A stretch of 64,000 nt of DNA, taken from positions 1,054,001-1,118,000 of the forward strand of contig NZ_CP101509.1 of assembly GCF_024380015.1 (NCBI RefSeq). The letters are read 5' to 3'. Within the stretch, counting starts at the first letter, position 1. Every line of letters starts with the position of its first letter. Origin of the DNA: Photobacterium atrarenae. Lineage in GTDB: Bacteria; Pseudomonadota; Gammaproteobacteria; Enterobacterales; Vibrionaceae. A program made the translations under genes and the position numbers. Shown here piece after piece: positions 7,345 to 16,379 of this stretch. The notes below the pieces were generated by a model. The model did no database searches, was not told the origin of the DNA, and worked only from the letters and a program-made list of their open reading frames with translations.

Positions 7345-8832
7345 ATGGAAAACTTTAAACATTTACCTGAGCCATTTCGTATTCGTGTGATTGAGCCGGT
7401 CAAAAGAACAACCCGGGAATATCGCGAGCAAGCCATTCTGGAAGCCGGAATGAACCCATTTCTGCTCGACAGTGAAGATGTGTTCATTGATTTACTGACC
7501 GACAGCGGCACCGGTGCGATCACCCAGGAGATGCAGGCGGCGATGCTGCGCGGCGATGAAGCCTACAGCGGCAGCCGTAGTTATCATGCCCTGGCGGATG
7601 CGGTGAAAGACATTTTTGGTTATCAATACACGATCCCGACGCACCAAGGGCGGGGTGCGGAACAAATTTATATTCCGGTACTGATTAAAAAGCGTGAAAA
7701 AGAAAAAGGACTGGATCGCGGTAAAATGGTGGCATTGTCGAATTATTTCTTTGATACCACCCAGGGCCATACCCAAATTAACTGTTGCGTGGCAAAAAAT
7801 GTTTATACTGAAGACGCGTTCGACACCTCAGTTGAGGCGGATTTTAAAGGAAATTTTGATCTGGAAAAATTAGAGCAGGCAATTCTGGAAGCCGGTCCGG
7901 CCAATGTGCCTTATATTGTCAGCACCATTACCTGTAATTCTTCCGGGGGGCAGCCGGTCTCCATCGCTAATTTAAAATCTGTGTATGAGATTGCCCGAAA
8001 GTATGATATTCCGGTGATCATGGATTCGGCCCGTTTTGCGGAAAATGCGTATTTTATTCAGCAGCGCGAGCCGGGGTATCAGGATTGGTCGATTCAGGAC
8101 ATTACTCGCGAGTCCTATAAATATGCTGACGGGCTGGCGATGTCTGCCAAGAAAGATGCCATGGTACAGATGGGCGGGCTGCTTTGTTTTAAAGACGACA
8201 CGCTGTTCGATGTTTACACCGAGTGCCGCACGTTGTGTGTGGTGCAGGAAGGCTTTCCGACCTATGGCGGGCTGGAAGGGGGCGCAATGGAACGTCTGTC
8301 CGTTGGCCTCTACGAAGGGATGCGTCAGGACTGGCTGGCGTACCGGATCGGTCAGGTCAAATATCTGGTCGACGGGCTGGAAGCGGTCGGCATCGTTTGT
8401 CAGCAGGCTGGTGGTCATGCGGCGTTTGTCGATGCCGGGAAGCTGTTGCCGCATATTCCGTCCGAGCAATTCCCGGCCCATGCGCTGGCCTGTGAGCTGT
8501 ATAAAGTCGCCGGGATCCGTGCGGTGGAAATCGGCTCTTTGCTGCTGGGACGCGATCCGGCCACCGGTGAGCAGATGCCTTGTCCGGCAGAATTGCTGCG
8601 TCTGACGATTCCGCGGGCAACCTATACCCAGACGCACATGGACTTCATCATTGAGGCGTTCGAGAAAGTGAAAGCCAATGCGATGCATGTGAAAGGGCTG
8701 ACTTTCACCTACGAGCCGGAAGTGTTGCGCCACTTTACCGCCCGGCTCAAAGAAGTGGAGACGGCTCCGGTTTTTACGCCAGCCAGGGAATCGGCGCAGC
8801 AAACCATCGCAGCAATCATCGCTGAGGAGTAA
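7345..8832 (+). CDS. tnaA: Tryptophanase
   Basis: A 495-residue pyridoxal-phosphate enzyme that splits L-tryptophan into indole, pyruvate and ammonia in the cytoplasm. It matches E. coli TnaA closely throughout: the N-terminus [64 protein letters not shown], and the cofactor lysine in [10 protein letters not shown]. The close start match fixes the initiation codon. It is about 20 residues longer than E. coli TnaA, with an alanine-rich C-terminal tail after RLKEVET. Expression is presumably controlled by tnaC-dependent antitermination. No tnaB-type tryptophan permease follows; the next gene is on the other strand, so tryptophan uptake must be encoded elsewhere. Confidence 0.97.
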   Translation: MENFKHLPEPFRIRVIEPVKRTTREYREQAILEAGMNPFLLDSEDVFIDLLTDSGTGAITQEMQAAMLRGDEAYSGSRSYHALADAVKDIFGYQYTIPTHQGRGAEQIYIPVLIKKREKEKGLDRGKMVALSNYFFDTTQGHTQINCCVAKNVYTEDAFDTSVEADFKGNFDLEKLEQAILEAGPANVPYIVSTITCNSSGGQPVSIANLKSVYEIARKYDIPVIMDSARFAENAYFIQQREPGYQDWSIQDITRESYKYADGLAMSAKKDAMVQMGGLLCFKDDTLFDVYTECRTLCVVQEGFPTYGGLEGGAMERLSVGLYEGMRQDWLAYRIGQVKYLVDGLEAVGIVCQQAGGHAAFVDAGKLLPHIPSEQFPAHALACELYKVAGIRAVEIGSLLLGRDPATGEQMPCPAELLRLTIPRATYTQTHMDFIIEAFEKVKANAMHVKGLTFTYEPEVLRHFTARLKEVETAPVFTPARESAQQTIAAIIAEE

Positions 8833-8860
8833 AACCCAAACACTACTGCTATCGTTCCTG

Positions 8861-8986
8861 CTACAGCTCTGATAAATGCGCTAAACAGTATTCAGCCCGG
8901 TCCAGCACGGCTTGTTGTCGGTCCGGGCTGAGCTGCTCGCCAAGGATCAGCTGCAGTGTTCGATAGTTTGTCTTGCGCATCAACAT
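8861..8986 (-). pseudogene. Possible remnant of a photolyase-related (PF04244-type) gene
   Basis: A 41-codon minus-strand frame begins with a run reading RTLQLILGEQLSPDRQQAVL and ends at a stop 21 residues later. The LxLILGxQL motif near the N-terminus resembles the start of deoxyribodipyrimidine photolyase-related proteins (the iron-sulfur bacterial cryptochrome/photolyase group), which normally run to about 500 residues. No Shine-Dalgarno sequence precedes it. It lies just downstream of the CRY-DASH gene on the same strand. It could be a decayed fragment, a small unrelated ORF, or chance. Confidence 0.3.
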
Positions 8987-9075
8987 TGAAGAATAACGGT
9001 GGGTGTGAAATGGCGTCTGAGGCCGTGGCCGAGTTGCTTCGGGGTCGTTGAATGGCTTCAGCGTCGTGATTTGCT

Positions 9076-10386
9076 TCAGAGTTGAGGCCAGTCAGCAGCA
9101 TCCATGGCATCCAGGTTGCCGTCGTGTTGATCGCCTTTCCACTTACGGATAAAGGCGCCGTCCGGATCATAACGTTGGGTCTGTTTTTCCAGATGAAAAT
9201 GGCGATGTTCTTTGGGATCGGCACCGACTCCGGCGATGTACTGCCAGTTGCCCCAGTTTGACGCCACATCGTAATCAAGCAGTTGCTGTTCAAAGTAGGC
9301 GGCGCCGTAGCGCCAGTCCAGGCTCAGCTCATGGACCAGACAGCTGGCAACCAGTTGCCGGCCCCGATTTGACATATATCCGGTTTGATTAAGCTGGTGC
9401 ATACAGGCGTTCACGATGGGGTAAGGCGTATTGCCGTTACACCAGCGTCGGTAGCGCTCGGCATAGTAACTGGTGTTGGGCCGGTGAGGCTTGATGCCTT
9501 GAAAGGCGAACAGCCTGGTCGGGTAACGATGGGCATACCACTGAAAGTATTCGCGCCACAGCAGTTCAAACTTGATCCAGGCAGTTGAGTTGTTGCGCTC
9601 AACGTGGCTTTCGTAGTGCTGTAGGCGCTCGATCAGGGTGTTGGCTGAAAGGCTGCCCAGCGCCAGCCAGGGCGAGAGCTTGGTGGAGTTCTCCCAACCG
9701 TCAAGGGCATTTCGGGTCTGTTTGTAGTCGCTGGGGGCACGACTGGCGAAATAGCCCTCAAGTTGTCTGAGCGCCGCTTGTTCACCACCTTGAAAAACAG
9801 AAGGGCGATGGGTGAGCAGCGGGCTCAGCACATCAAAATGGAGCATATTTTTTGGGGGCGGTGGTAAACGGGCCAAGTCCGGGAGCGGCTGCCGGATCGG
9901 CAGATCATCAACCAGCTTGCGAAACTGCGAGAAGGTGGGCGGAAGCTGCTCAATGTGGAACGGAAGCGCTTCCGGGGTAAAGAGCGTATGGCTGGGCGTG
10001 GTGGTGAATATCAGGTAAGGATAGCGTTCGGTCAAAGTTTGCCAGCTTTGGTTTTCATAATATCCGGCATGCTGGCTGCGATAGAGGCGGGTGATATTGT
10101 ATTGGGTAATGAGTGCCGGCAGTGTGTTCAGCGGATGTTCCAGTACAATCAGCAGTTGTTGTCCGAGCTCGGTGAGTTGCAGGTCCAGATCGGCCAGTGA
10201 CTGCAGGAGAAACTGCTGGCGCCAGGGGCCGAGTGGGTTGGTGTGATAGGGCAGTCGGTTGACTTTACTCAGGGGCAGGCAGTAAACACACAGCAGGGTG
10301 TCGACTTCATCGGCTGCCCGCTGTAGCGCGGGATTGTCATGCAGTCGCAGATCATTGGAGAACAGATAAAGTCCGGTTGTCATCAT
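9076..10386 (-). CDS. DASH-family cryptochrome/photolyase
   Basis: A flavoprotein of about 436 residues. The N-terminal Rossmann domain opens with GLYLFSNDLRLHDNPAL, as in photolyases. The FAD-binding helical domain contains SNRGRQLVASCLVHEL, LDWRYGAAYFEQQLLDYDVASNWGNWQYIAGVGADP and YDPDGAFIRKW, the signature block of CRY-DASH. These proteins bind FAD and often methenyl-THF and repair cyclobutane dimers in single-stranded DNA. In several proteobacteria photolyase/cryptochrome genes belong to the singlet-oxygen response run by RpoE-ChrR, which is encoded at 35-36 kb here, but I see no clear RpoE-type promoter in front of this gene. Start choices at 10389 (GTG), 10386 and 10383 (ATG) are all close; an AGG lies just upstream. 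Confidence 0.93.
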   Translation of the reverse strand: MMTTGLYLFSNDLRLHDNPALQRAADEVDTLLCVYCLPLSKVNRLPYHTNPLGPWRQQFLLQSLADLDLQLTELGQQLLIVLEHPLNTLPALITQYNITRLYRSQHAGYYENQSWQTLTERYPYLIFTTTPSHTLFTPEALPFHIEQLPPTFSQFRKLVDDLPIRQPLPDLARLPPPPKNMLHFDVLSPLLTHRPSVFQGGEQAALRQLEGYFASRAPSDYKQTRNALDGWENSTKLSPWLALGSLSANTLIERLQHYESHVERNNSTAWIKFELLWREYFQWYAHRYPTRLFAFQGIKPHRPNTSYYAERYRRWCNGNTPYPIVNACMHQLNQTGYMSNRGRQLVASCLVHELSLDWRYGAAYFEQQLLDYDVASNWGNWQYIAGVGADPKEHRHFHLEKQTQRYDPDGAFIRKWKGDQHDGNLDAMDAADWPQL

Positions 10387-10514
10387 CACCGCCTGATCGT
10401 TTGTTTTATGTTGATGATTAATAACTATAGATCGGCGGCATTGCGGTCAACTGGGTTTTCTGTATTCAGTGAGTGAAAGCCCGGATCACATGAGCGATGT
10501 TTGATATTGCAAAC

Positions 10515-11438
10515 TCAGGGATGTGCTGTTGGTCTGCGGTGACGAAGAGCCTGCAACCAGCCGGGCCCGAAAGTATTGAGCACAGTGGCGATGATAATCA
10601 GCGCAATGCCGCTGATTTGATGCCCGTGCAGTTGTTGCTCAAAGAAGCTGAGTTGCCAGATCAGGGCAAAGGCCAGGTTGGTATAGATGAGCGGGGCAAG
10701 TTGGGAGCCGGTTTGGGCATACTGGTAGGCTTTGGCCCGGCACAATTGGGTGTTGGTGGTACTCACCGCCAGCAAGAGCAGAAAAAGTAACGCCAGGTTT
10801 TCTGGAGCTGTGATGGCCAATTCGGGTAAACCATGTCGCCAGACGTCTGCCAGCGCCAGGGGCAGCATAAAGAGGCCGGCCATGAGAAAACACCACCCAT
10901 TGAGTGCTGTTGCAGGGAGTTGACTTTTACTGCCCCGAAACAGGGTGAGTTGTGAGCAAGCGTTAAAGAATCCGGCGGCCAAGCCTACCAGCAGTTCCGG
11001 GCGTATGTTGATGCCTTGCGAGCTTTCTGCCTGAAGCAGGACGCCGACAAAGGTGATGGCCAGGCAGGCCAGTGTCAGCGGTCGTACCGGGGTTTTGAAA
11101 ATCATTTTTTCTAATAAAGGGATGAACAGGGGGCCGGTACTGAACAGCACCACGCTTTCAATCAGGGTTAAGGTGTTCAGGGCGATCAAAAAACAGATCT
11201 GACTGCCGATGATGCACAGTGAGCGCAGGGTAATACTCCGCCAATGCGAGCGGGCCGGGACGACCCACCCGGAGACTTTCAGCATCGCCAGCATGAACAC
11301 TGCGGGTAAAATAAAGCGCAGGAAACCCAGGGTTTCGATGCTGAAGCTGTCGGTGAGCCATTTGGCGAGCAGGCCGTTCAAAGACAGGCTGAAAGTAGAG
11401 GCCAGCATCAATAAGACTGGCCGGAAATCGGTTGTCAT
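10515..11438 (-). CDS. EamA/DMT-superfamily transporter
   Basis: A 308-residue membrane protein with about ten hydrophobic helices in two EamA repeats: LASTFSLSLNGLLAKWLTDS near the N-terminus and NLAFALIWQLSFFEQQLHGHQISGIALIIIATVL near the C-terminus. It is unlike the other DMT protein at 5161 and belongs to a different subgroup (SAM transporter/RhaT-like proteins are possible relatives). It probably exports a small metabolite. The ATG at 11438 was chosen because AGGAGG lies seven bases upstream; the GTG at 11444 overlaps that site. It is divergent from a LysR regulator 135 bases away, a common regulator-exporter arrangement. Confidence 0.83.
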   Translation of the reverse strand: MTTDFRPVLLMLASTFSLSLNGLLAKWLTDSFSIETLGFLRFILPAVFMLAMLKVSGWVVPARSHWRSITLRSLCIIGSQICFLIALNTLTLIESVVLFSTGPLFIPLLEKMIFKTPVRPLTLACLAITFVGVLLQAESSQGINIRPELLVGLAAGFFNACSQLTLFRGSKSQLPATALNGWCFLMAGLFMLPLALADVWRHGLPELAITAPENLALLFLLLLAVSTTNTQLCRAKAYQYAQTGSQLAPLIYTNLAFALIWQLSFFEQQLHGHQISGIALIIIATVLNTFGPGWLQALRHRRPTAHP

Positions 11439-11544
11439 TGGCACCTCCTGAGTGGTTGTATATGACTGGTGGGCTGTTGTGGCCTGTGCTGAGTTGTTGC
11501 GGTCAGTGTAGGCGGCTTGCAGGAATCAAAAAAGCGAATAATAC

Positions 11545-11559
11545 TGACCAAAATGGTTA
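11545..11559. promoter_or_regulatory. Possible LysR operator
   Basis: The 15-base near-palindrome TGACCAAAATGGTTA lies 13 bases before the LysR start codon and in the gap to the divergent exporter. It has the T-N11-A form of LysR sites, with arms T-ACCA/TGGT-A. Autoregulation is likely if it is real. Confidence 0.45.
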
Positions 11560-11572
11560 GAAAAACTTACAA

Positions 11573-12466
11573 ATGAAAAAGCTCGTTCCTTTAAAGTCTA
11601 TTTATGCCTTTGTCGCGGTGGCTGAAACCGGGAGTATGACGGATGCGGCCGAGGTGCTGTATGTCAGCCATTCTGCGGTGAGCCAGGCGATCAAGGCGCT
11701 GGAAGCGCAACTCAACCGGCCGCTGTTTCGCCGCGTCGGACGCCGGGTTGAGCTGAACGCGGCCGGCCGGAAGTACTATCGTCAGGTAGCGCCGGCACTG
11801 ACCCAGATTGTCGAAGCCAGCGAGTCGTTGGCCCGGGAAGCGAGCAGCAACCGGTTGACCTTGAACATGGTGAACTCCCTGGCGCTGCACTGGTGGATCC
11901 CCAGAGTGCCCGACTTTCAGCAAGCCGCACCGCAGATTGACGTGCGGATTTCCACCTTGAACCATGTATTTGATCTGGAACAGGAAGGTGTTGATGTTGC
12001 CTTAATCCACGGTCAGCCGGAAGACTGGCCGGGTTATCACTGTGAAAAGCTGGGAGATGATGCGCTGATCATGGTCTGTAGCCCTCATCTGCTGGCTCAG
12101 CCACAAGAATCCCCTCAGCAGCTGCTAAGTCGTTATCCGCCGATTTATGTGGCCAATCCCCGTCGGCAAGATGACTGGCAGCTTTGGTGCCAGGCAAGCG
12201 AAGTATCGGTGCCTTCTTCACAGAAAAACTTAACATTTAACACCTCTGTGCAGGCGGTTCAGGCGACTATTCGTCAATTGGGTATACTGATCACCCATCA
12301 GCAGTTTGTGCGCGATGAAATTGAGCTTGGCATGTTGGTTCAGGTGGGGCAAGCCGTGGTTCATCCGCAGCGGCATTTTTACCTGGTTTGTCCGCCGGAC
12401 AGGCTTAAACAAGAGAGTGTGCAGGTACTCAGAAATTGGCTGCGTGGCGAGTTTTCCCGGGGCTAA
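11573..12466 (+). CDS. LysR-family regulator, GcvA-like
   Basis: A 297-residue LysR regulator. The N-terminal helix-turn-helix reads LKSIYAFVAVAETGSMTDAAEVLYVSHSAVSQAIKALEAQLNRPLF, followed by a linker helix and a substrate-binding domain with GVDVALIHGQPEDWPG, a motif common in the GcvA subgroup. It is divergent from the EamA exporter at 11438, its probable target. The ligand is not predictable. Length and domain order are standard. Confidence 0.88.
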   Translation: MKKLVPLKSIYAFVAVAETGSMTDAAEVLYVSHSAVSQAIKALEAQLNRPLFRRVGRRVELNAAGRKYYRQVAPALTQIVEASESLAREASSNRLTLNMVNSLALHWWIPRVPDFQQAAPQIDVRISTLNHVFDLEQEGVDVALIHGQPEDWPGYHCEKLGDDALIMVCSPHLLAQPQESPQQLLSRYPPIYVANPRRQDDWQLWCQASEVSVPSSQKNLTFNTSVQAVQATIRQLGILITHQQFVRDEIELGMLVQVGQAVVHPQRHFYLVCPPDRLKQESVQVLRNWLRGEFSRG

Positions 12467-12496
12467 TTGATGATAGGGTGATTTTAGATAGGAATA

Positions 12497-12524
12497 TTAT
12501 CGGGGACGTGGTTGCCCCCGATAA
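12497..12524. terminator. Terminator hairpin between convergent genes
   Basis: A 9-bp stem (12497-12505 with 12516-12524, TTATCGGGG and its complement) with a ten-base loop lies between the LysR stop and the end of the outer-membrane-protein gene. The flanking sequence is A/T-rich on the minus-strand exit side, so it can serve the minus gene and perhaps both. Confidence 0.6.
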
Positions 12525-12535
12525 GCGTGACAGGC

Positions 12536-13105
12536 TTAGAAGTGGTAAGCTAAGCCTACAGAGATGAAATCCACATCGAGTTCATCCAGGGTGTAGCGCT
12601 CAAATTCACCGCGGATAGAGAATCTGTCCATCTGGTAGACTGCACCGGCACCAAAGAAGGTATCCGTACCGTCATCCAGATCCTGGGTGAATGTAACATT
12701 ACTGGCTGTGGCTTCTATTTCAGTATCCCAGAAATGAAAACCAAACTTACCGAATAGCTTAAAATGCTCACCTAGCGGTAGGTTACCAACGAGCGCGGCA
12801 CCTAGTGAAGTTGACTCGACCTCTGCTTTTGCAAAGTTATTTTGAATGGTGACAGCTCCTAAGGTCGCAATATGAGCTTCCATGCTGATAAAATCATTGA
12901 AGTTAGCGCCACCGAAGAGTTTAAAGCCGGTATCTTCGTCATCAATAGAGAGGCCCATGGCTGATTCAAAAGCTCTTACTTCTTCAGTATCCAAATCTTG
13001 ATAAGTCGTTTGACCCAGTGAGGCGCCAACATAACCACCGGCTGCGTTCGCCATGGCCGGGGAAAGGGCTGCAATCAGGCCTAAGCTAATCAGTGTTTTT
13101 TTCAT
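12536..13105 (-). CDS. Small outer-membrane beta-barrel protein
   Basis: A 189-residue protein with a Sec signal peptide (MKKTLISLGLIAALSPAMANA) and a predicted mature start at AGGYVGASLG. The rest alternates amphipathic strands with charged loops and ends in a phenylalanine (GLAYHF), the usual outer-membrane barrel signature. It looks like an eight-stranded OmpX/OmpW-size barrel of the general outer_membrane_beta-barrel (PF13505-like) type. The exact role, such as adhesion, serum resistance or small-molecule passage, is unknown. It is transcribed alone. Confidence 0.8.
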   Translation of the reverse strand: MKKTLISLGLIAALSPAMANAAGGYVGASLGQTTYQDLDTEEVRAFESAMGLSIDDEDTGFKLFGGANFNDFISMEAHIATLGAVTIQNNFAKAEVESTSLGAALVGNLPLGEHFKLFGKFGFHFWDTEIEATASNVTFTQDLDDGTDTFFGAGAVYQMDRFSIRGEFERYTLDELDVDFISVGLAYHF

Positions 13106-13294
13106 TATATGTTCCTAGTTTGATATAACCGCGCAGGAGCATATAGACTAAATCATTCTTTATGAATGGCTTTTTCTTGCTTGTGTGAATTATGTCAATA
13201 TTCCTGACATATTTGATCGTTGAATACATTAGCTTTGTATAAAAAATCCTCGATTCGACAGAGGGGCTATAGTTAGTCCTTTAGGCGGCAGGGC

Positions 13295-14227
13295 TTATGC
13301 CTTGAAAATCAATGAATCAGGGTAAAAAGCGTACCAGGCAAACCAATAGAGGATTGTGGTTGTGAGCAGTTGACCTTGCGGGTCTGTGATCCAGGCTGAT
13401 TGATTGTCCTTGTCCCAGTGAATGAGGAGTCGGTTACCTTCAAAGGTGTATGAAAATTTTGGCTTATCTTGTTTTCTTAATTCTGAAAACGGAAAGGCGA
13501 TGACGCTATTTTTTCCTTTATATCCCAACACGGTTTCTTTAGTTGGATAGCTGGCGGGTGCCTGATTGGCAACCGGGAAATAGAGGCGAGGGGAGCGGGC
13601 GTACCCAGCGTAGGGATCTTGCTGATAGTTGCGGACATAGCCGGTTTGGGTCGACAGCACCAGCGTTGCCGGATGTGCTTCACGCCAGGCCTGCCAGCGG
13701 GTCAAAGTCAGCGGGTATTGTTGGAGTGAGCGGCCTGATAACGAACCACTAATCGCCTTGCCCCGGATTTGCGACCAGAGCGATTCGGTCTGATGGTCAT
13801 ACATCAACACATCCGAATTGTAGAGTAATCCAGAGACGCCGAATGTCAAAGTCCGTCCCTGTTGTTTTGAAAGAAAAGCCATCCCGGAGCCGCAGAGCGG
13901 GCAGTAACTGACGATAAATGAACGGCCCTTGATTTTGTCATTCACAATCTCGTGCCAGTTCAGAATTTTGATTGGATAGGCTTTACTGACCCCACCCATG
14001 GAGAGGCCTAAGATCACATCATCAGGGGATAAAAACCGGGCTTGACTGGCAGCAACAAAGCGAGGCTTCAGAATTGCCGGAATGCCGTCTTTTCCCGGAC
14101 CGCCGGATAAAATTTGCGACGCGGGAATGGTCAGGTTATCGAGAATAAAGCTATTGAAAGGCGCAGCCTGTAAACTCAAGGGTAAAGCGAAAAACAGTCC
14201 GTACAGCAAAGCCAATATCAGTTTCAT
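13295..14227 (-). CDS. DUF3179-domain exported protein
   Basis: A 310-residue protein with a cleavable signal peptide ending LQAAPF. The core is a DUF3179 domain: PRFVAASQARFLSPDDVILGLSMGGVSKAYPIKILNWHEIVND, then the hallmark SYCPLCGSGMAF, and LLYNSDVLMYDHQTESLWSQIRGKAISG. The CPLCG motif is conserved in the family and suggests metal or redox chemistry, but the activity is not known. It is probably periplasmic. A second, membrane-anchored DUF3179 protein lies at 30916 with the motif altered. It is transcribed alone on the minus strand, downstream of the serine hydrolase gene. Confidence 0.87.
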   Translation of the reverse strand: MKLILALLYGLFFALPLSLQAAPFNSFILDNLTIPASQILSGGPGKDGIPAILKPRFVAASQARFLSPDDVILGLSMGGVSKAYPIKILNWHEIVNDKIKGRSFIVSYCPLCGSGMAFLSKQQGRTLTFGVSGLLYNSDVLMYDHQTESLWSQIRGKAISGSLSGRSLQQYPLTLTRWQAWREAHPATLVLSTQTGYVRNYQQDPYAGYARSPRLYFPVANQAPASYPTKETVLGYKGKNSVIAFPFSELRKQDKPKFSYTFEGNRLLIHWDKDNQSAWITDPQGQLLTTTILYWFAWYAFYPDSLIFKA

Positions 14228-14333
14228 ACATCCCCCGGTATAACCCTCAAAGCGCAGATGACTCAGATCTGGACCGTGATTGTCTGGGGATATTTCAGCT
14301 TTTGTGGTCGTGTTAATGTTTTCGGGCAGATTG

Positions 14334-15545
14334 TTATGGGCTGTTCGCTAAAGACTCCGCGATCGCTCTGAAGGCAGTCAGGGCAAGTTCCATACTTTCA
14401 TAATTGTTTTCCATAAAGCGGGTATCTGCGCTGTTTTTCACAATCACGACATCAGCCAAACGGTTGATGTAGATGTACTGGCCGTAGATGCCAATAGCGA
14501 CAAATTCTTCGTTGGCGTGTTCCGGGATCCACCACTGATAACCGTATCCCCAATGGGTATTGGCGCTGTCTCTTTTTCCCGGTACCAAGTGTGGCGCATC
14601 CGGGGTGATACTGTCTTCAATCCACTGCGCCGGGATAATCTGTTCGCCATTGAATCGGCCGAAATCCCGATACAGTTTGCCAAATCGCAAGTAGTCCCGG
14701 CTTTTGATATTCAGGCCACCCAGTACCATGGGTTCCCCGGTGCTGTCGGTCAGGAAAATGGCATCGCCTTCGGGCTGGATTTTGGACCAGAGTTTGGCTT
14801 CAAAGTAGTCTGTGATCTTCTGCCCGGTGGCGGCGCGCAGCACCATGCCCAGGACATGAGTGTCGATACTGACATACGCCATGTAGGTGCCCGGTGTTCG
14901 CCACCGCTGTAACGTGGCGGCAAATTCATCAAAACTGCCCCCGAGCGCCATCAATCGACCCATCCGGTTGATGTCGCTGTTAAAATCGCCGTAATCCTCG
15001 TTGAAGTACACCCCACTGGACATTTGCAGCACATCTTTAATCGAAACGCCGTCATAACCGGAGCCTTTCAGGCCGGGGACATAATCCGTGACGGGTGTAC
15101 TTAAGTCCGCAATGGCCCCTTCCTCAACCGCGATACCGAATAAGGCACTGAGAAATGACTTCGCCATCGACCAGGAGATCCTTGAGTCATGTTCATCGGT
15201 TCCTTGGTAATAGGACTCAAAGGTAATGGTATCGCCTTTGAGTACCACCAGGGCTGTAGTGCCGGAGGCAGACAGCCATTGTTGTATTGAGTGATCCGCG
15301 CCTTGATATGAAAAAGTGCTGGGGAGCGGTTGGGGGGACGCCTCAAATGGATCAACCGGGCCGGTACGTGTGATGGTGATCGAGGGAAAAATCTGCGCCA
15401 TGTTCGAGAAGTTCTTCACGATGACAGCGGGCTCAAACAGACGCACGGTATGATAGAGCTGTCGTAGCTCGGTGTGAAAAAAGCCCATGCCTCCGATGAG
15501 GAGAATGAGAAGGGCTGCGGCCCATTGTACAATCCTTCGCTTCAA
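14334..15545 (-). CDS. Membrane-anchored serine hydrolase (beta-lactamase/NylB family)
   Basis: A 403-residue protein with one N-terminal transmembrane segment (VQWAAALLILLIGGMGFF) and a periplasmic hydrolase domain. Residues 126-129 read SMAK, the catalytic SxxK of class C beta-lactamase-like hydrolases; Y224-V-S226 is the second motif; a late IYGQYIYIN stands where the HxG/KTG-type motif lies. The overall pattern (SWSMAKSFLSALFGIAVEEG, LQMSSGVYFNEDYGD, YGYQWWIP) resembles 6-aminohexanoate-dimer hydrolase and esterase relatives rather than true antibiotic beta-lactamases. The substrate is unknown. It is monocistronic and divergent from the exonuclease gene. Confidence 0.85.
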   Translation of the reverse strand: MKRRIVQWAAALLILLIGGMGFFHTELRQLYHTVRLFEPAVIVKNFSNMAQIFPSITITRTGPVDPFEASPQPLPSTFSYQGADHSIQQWLSASGTTALVVLKGDTITFESYYQGTDEHDSRISWSMAKSFLSALFGIAVEEGAIADLSTPVTDYVPGLKGSGYDGVSIKDVLQMSSGVYFNEDYGDFNSDINRMGRLMALGGSFDEFAATLQRWRTPGTYMAYVSIDTHVLGMVLRAATGQKITDYFEAKLWSKIQPEGDAIFLTDSTGEPMVLGGLNIKSRDYLRFGKLYRDFGRFNGEQIIPAQWIEDSITPDAPHLVPGKRDSANTHWGYGYQWWIPEHANEEFVAIGIYGQYIYINRLADVVIVKNSADTRFMENNYESMELALTAFRAIAESLANSP

Positions 15546-15765
15546 GGTGTTTCGCTCCGTCTGAGTTTTTCTTTTGATGAGTGTGGTGGATAGCGCTTGC
15601 AGTCACCAGAAAACGTCATCATGTAGTGAATGTTTTTCGCGTCAGCTCAAAAAGTCTTACCAGAACCGGCTTCATCGATTGTTGCTCTGATAGGCCTCGC
15701 CTTTGCCCATGTTGTCTTTGAAATGGTATCCTGCGTGCCCTTGTTAGTGTTGTGCCGGAAACAGA

Positions 15766-16317
15766 ATGAATTTTAATCGTATCGTCTGCTTTGATCTCGA
15801 AATGTGCTGCTGGAATGATGGTCGGGAATCAAGGACCGGAGAAATCATCGAAATTGGTGTTGCGGAGCTGGATTTAGTCACGGGCCAAATCGTTCGCCGG
15901 GCACAATATTTCGTCAAGCCGGAGCACGACGAAGTGTCGCCGTTTTGTACCGAGCTGACAGGTATTAAGCCGGATGTCATTGACAAAAACGGTAAGCCGC
16001 TGGCGACGATTCTAAAATCCGTCGAGCAGAAGTTTGGTGGCCGGCATAAGATATATGCTGCCTGGGGGCGGGATGATGCGATTTTGCGGGCTGAATGCAA
16101 AGCCAAAGATTTGAAAGTCCCGTTTAATGAATACCTGAACCTGGCGACGCTGTTTCGCTTGCAACGTCATGTCACCAATAAGCGTTGTGGGCTGCGGGCC
16201 GCGATGGATATGGCGGGCCTGGAATGGGAAGGACGCCATCATTCCGGTTATGTCGATGCTTATAACCTCGCCCGACTGGCAAAGACCCTATTTCTGCCGG
16301 GAGAGCCTCAGTCTTGA
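15766..16317 (+). CDS. DEDDh 3'-5' exonuclease (KapD-like)
   Basis: A 183-residue exonuclease of the DEDDh superfamily. The metal-binding D10-x-E12 is in IVCFDLEMCCW, the ExoII region contains SPFCTELTGI with a downstream aspartate, and the ExoIII motif HHSGYVDAYNLARL supplies the H and last D. The FDLEMCCW form with SPFCTELTGI is characteristic of the KapD/ERI-1-like subgroup, which trims structured RNA or DNA 3' ends. No partner gene is adjacent. The start is the only suitable ATG. Confidence 0.85.
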   Translation: MNFNRIVCFDLEMCCWNDGRESRTGEIIEIGVAELDLVTGQIVRRAQYFVKPEHDEVSPFCTELTGIKPDVIDKNGKPLATILKSVEQKFGGRHKIYAAWGRDDAILRAECKAKDLKVPFNEYLNLATLFRLQRHVTNKRCGLRAAMDMAGLEWEGRHHSGYVDAYNLARLAKTLFLPGEPQS

Positions 16318-16335
16318 GTTGAGGCCATCATGAAG

Positions 16336-16364
16336 ACCGCCGTAATTGAGTTGGCAACGGCGGT
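16336..16364 (+). terminator. Terminator after the exonuclease gene
   Basis: An 8-bp GC-rich stem (ACCGCCGT with ACGGCGGT) with a 13-base loop is followed by ATTTTA. It sits between convergent genes and probably ends the exonuclease transcript. Confidence 0.65.
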
Positions 16365-16379
16365 ATTTTAGACCCGCAA

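Noticed and set aside
7972..8802. A 276-codon frame antisense to tnaA
   Set aside because: tnaA is certain on the plus strand. The antisense product shows no domain and is rich in Arg, His and Gln, as shadow frames are.
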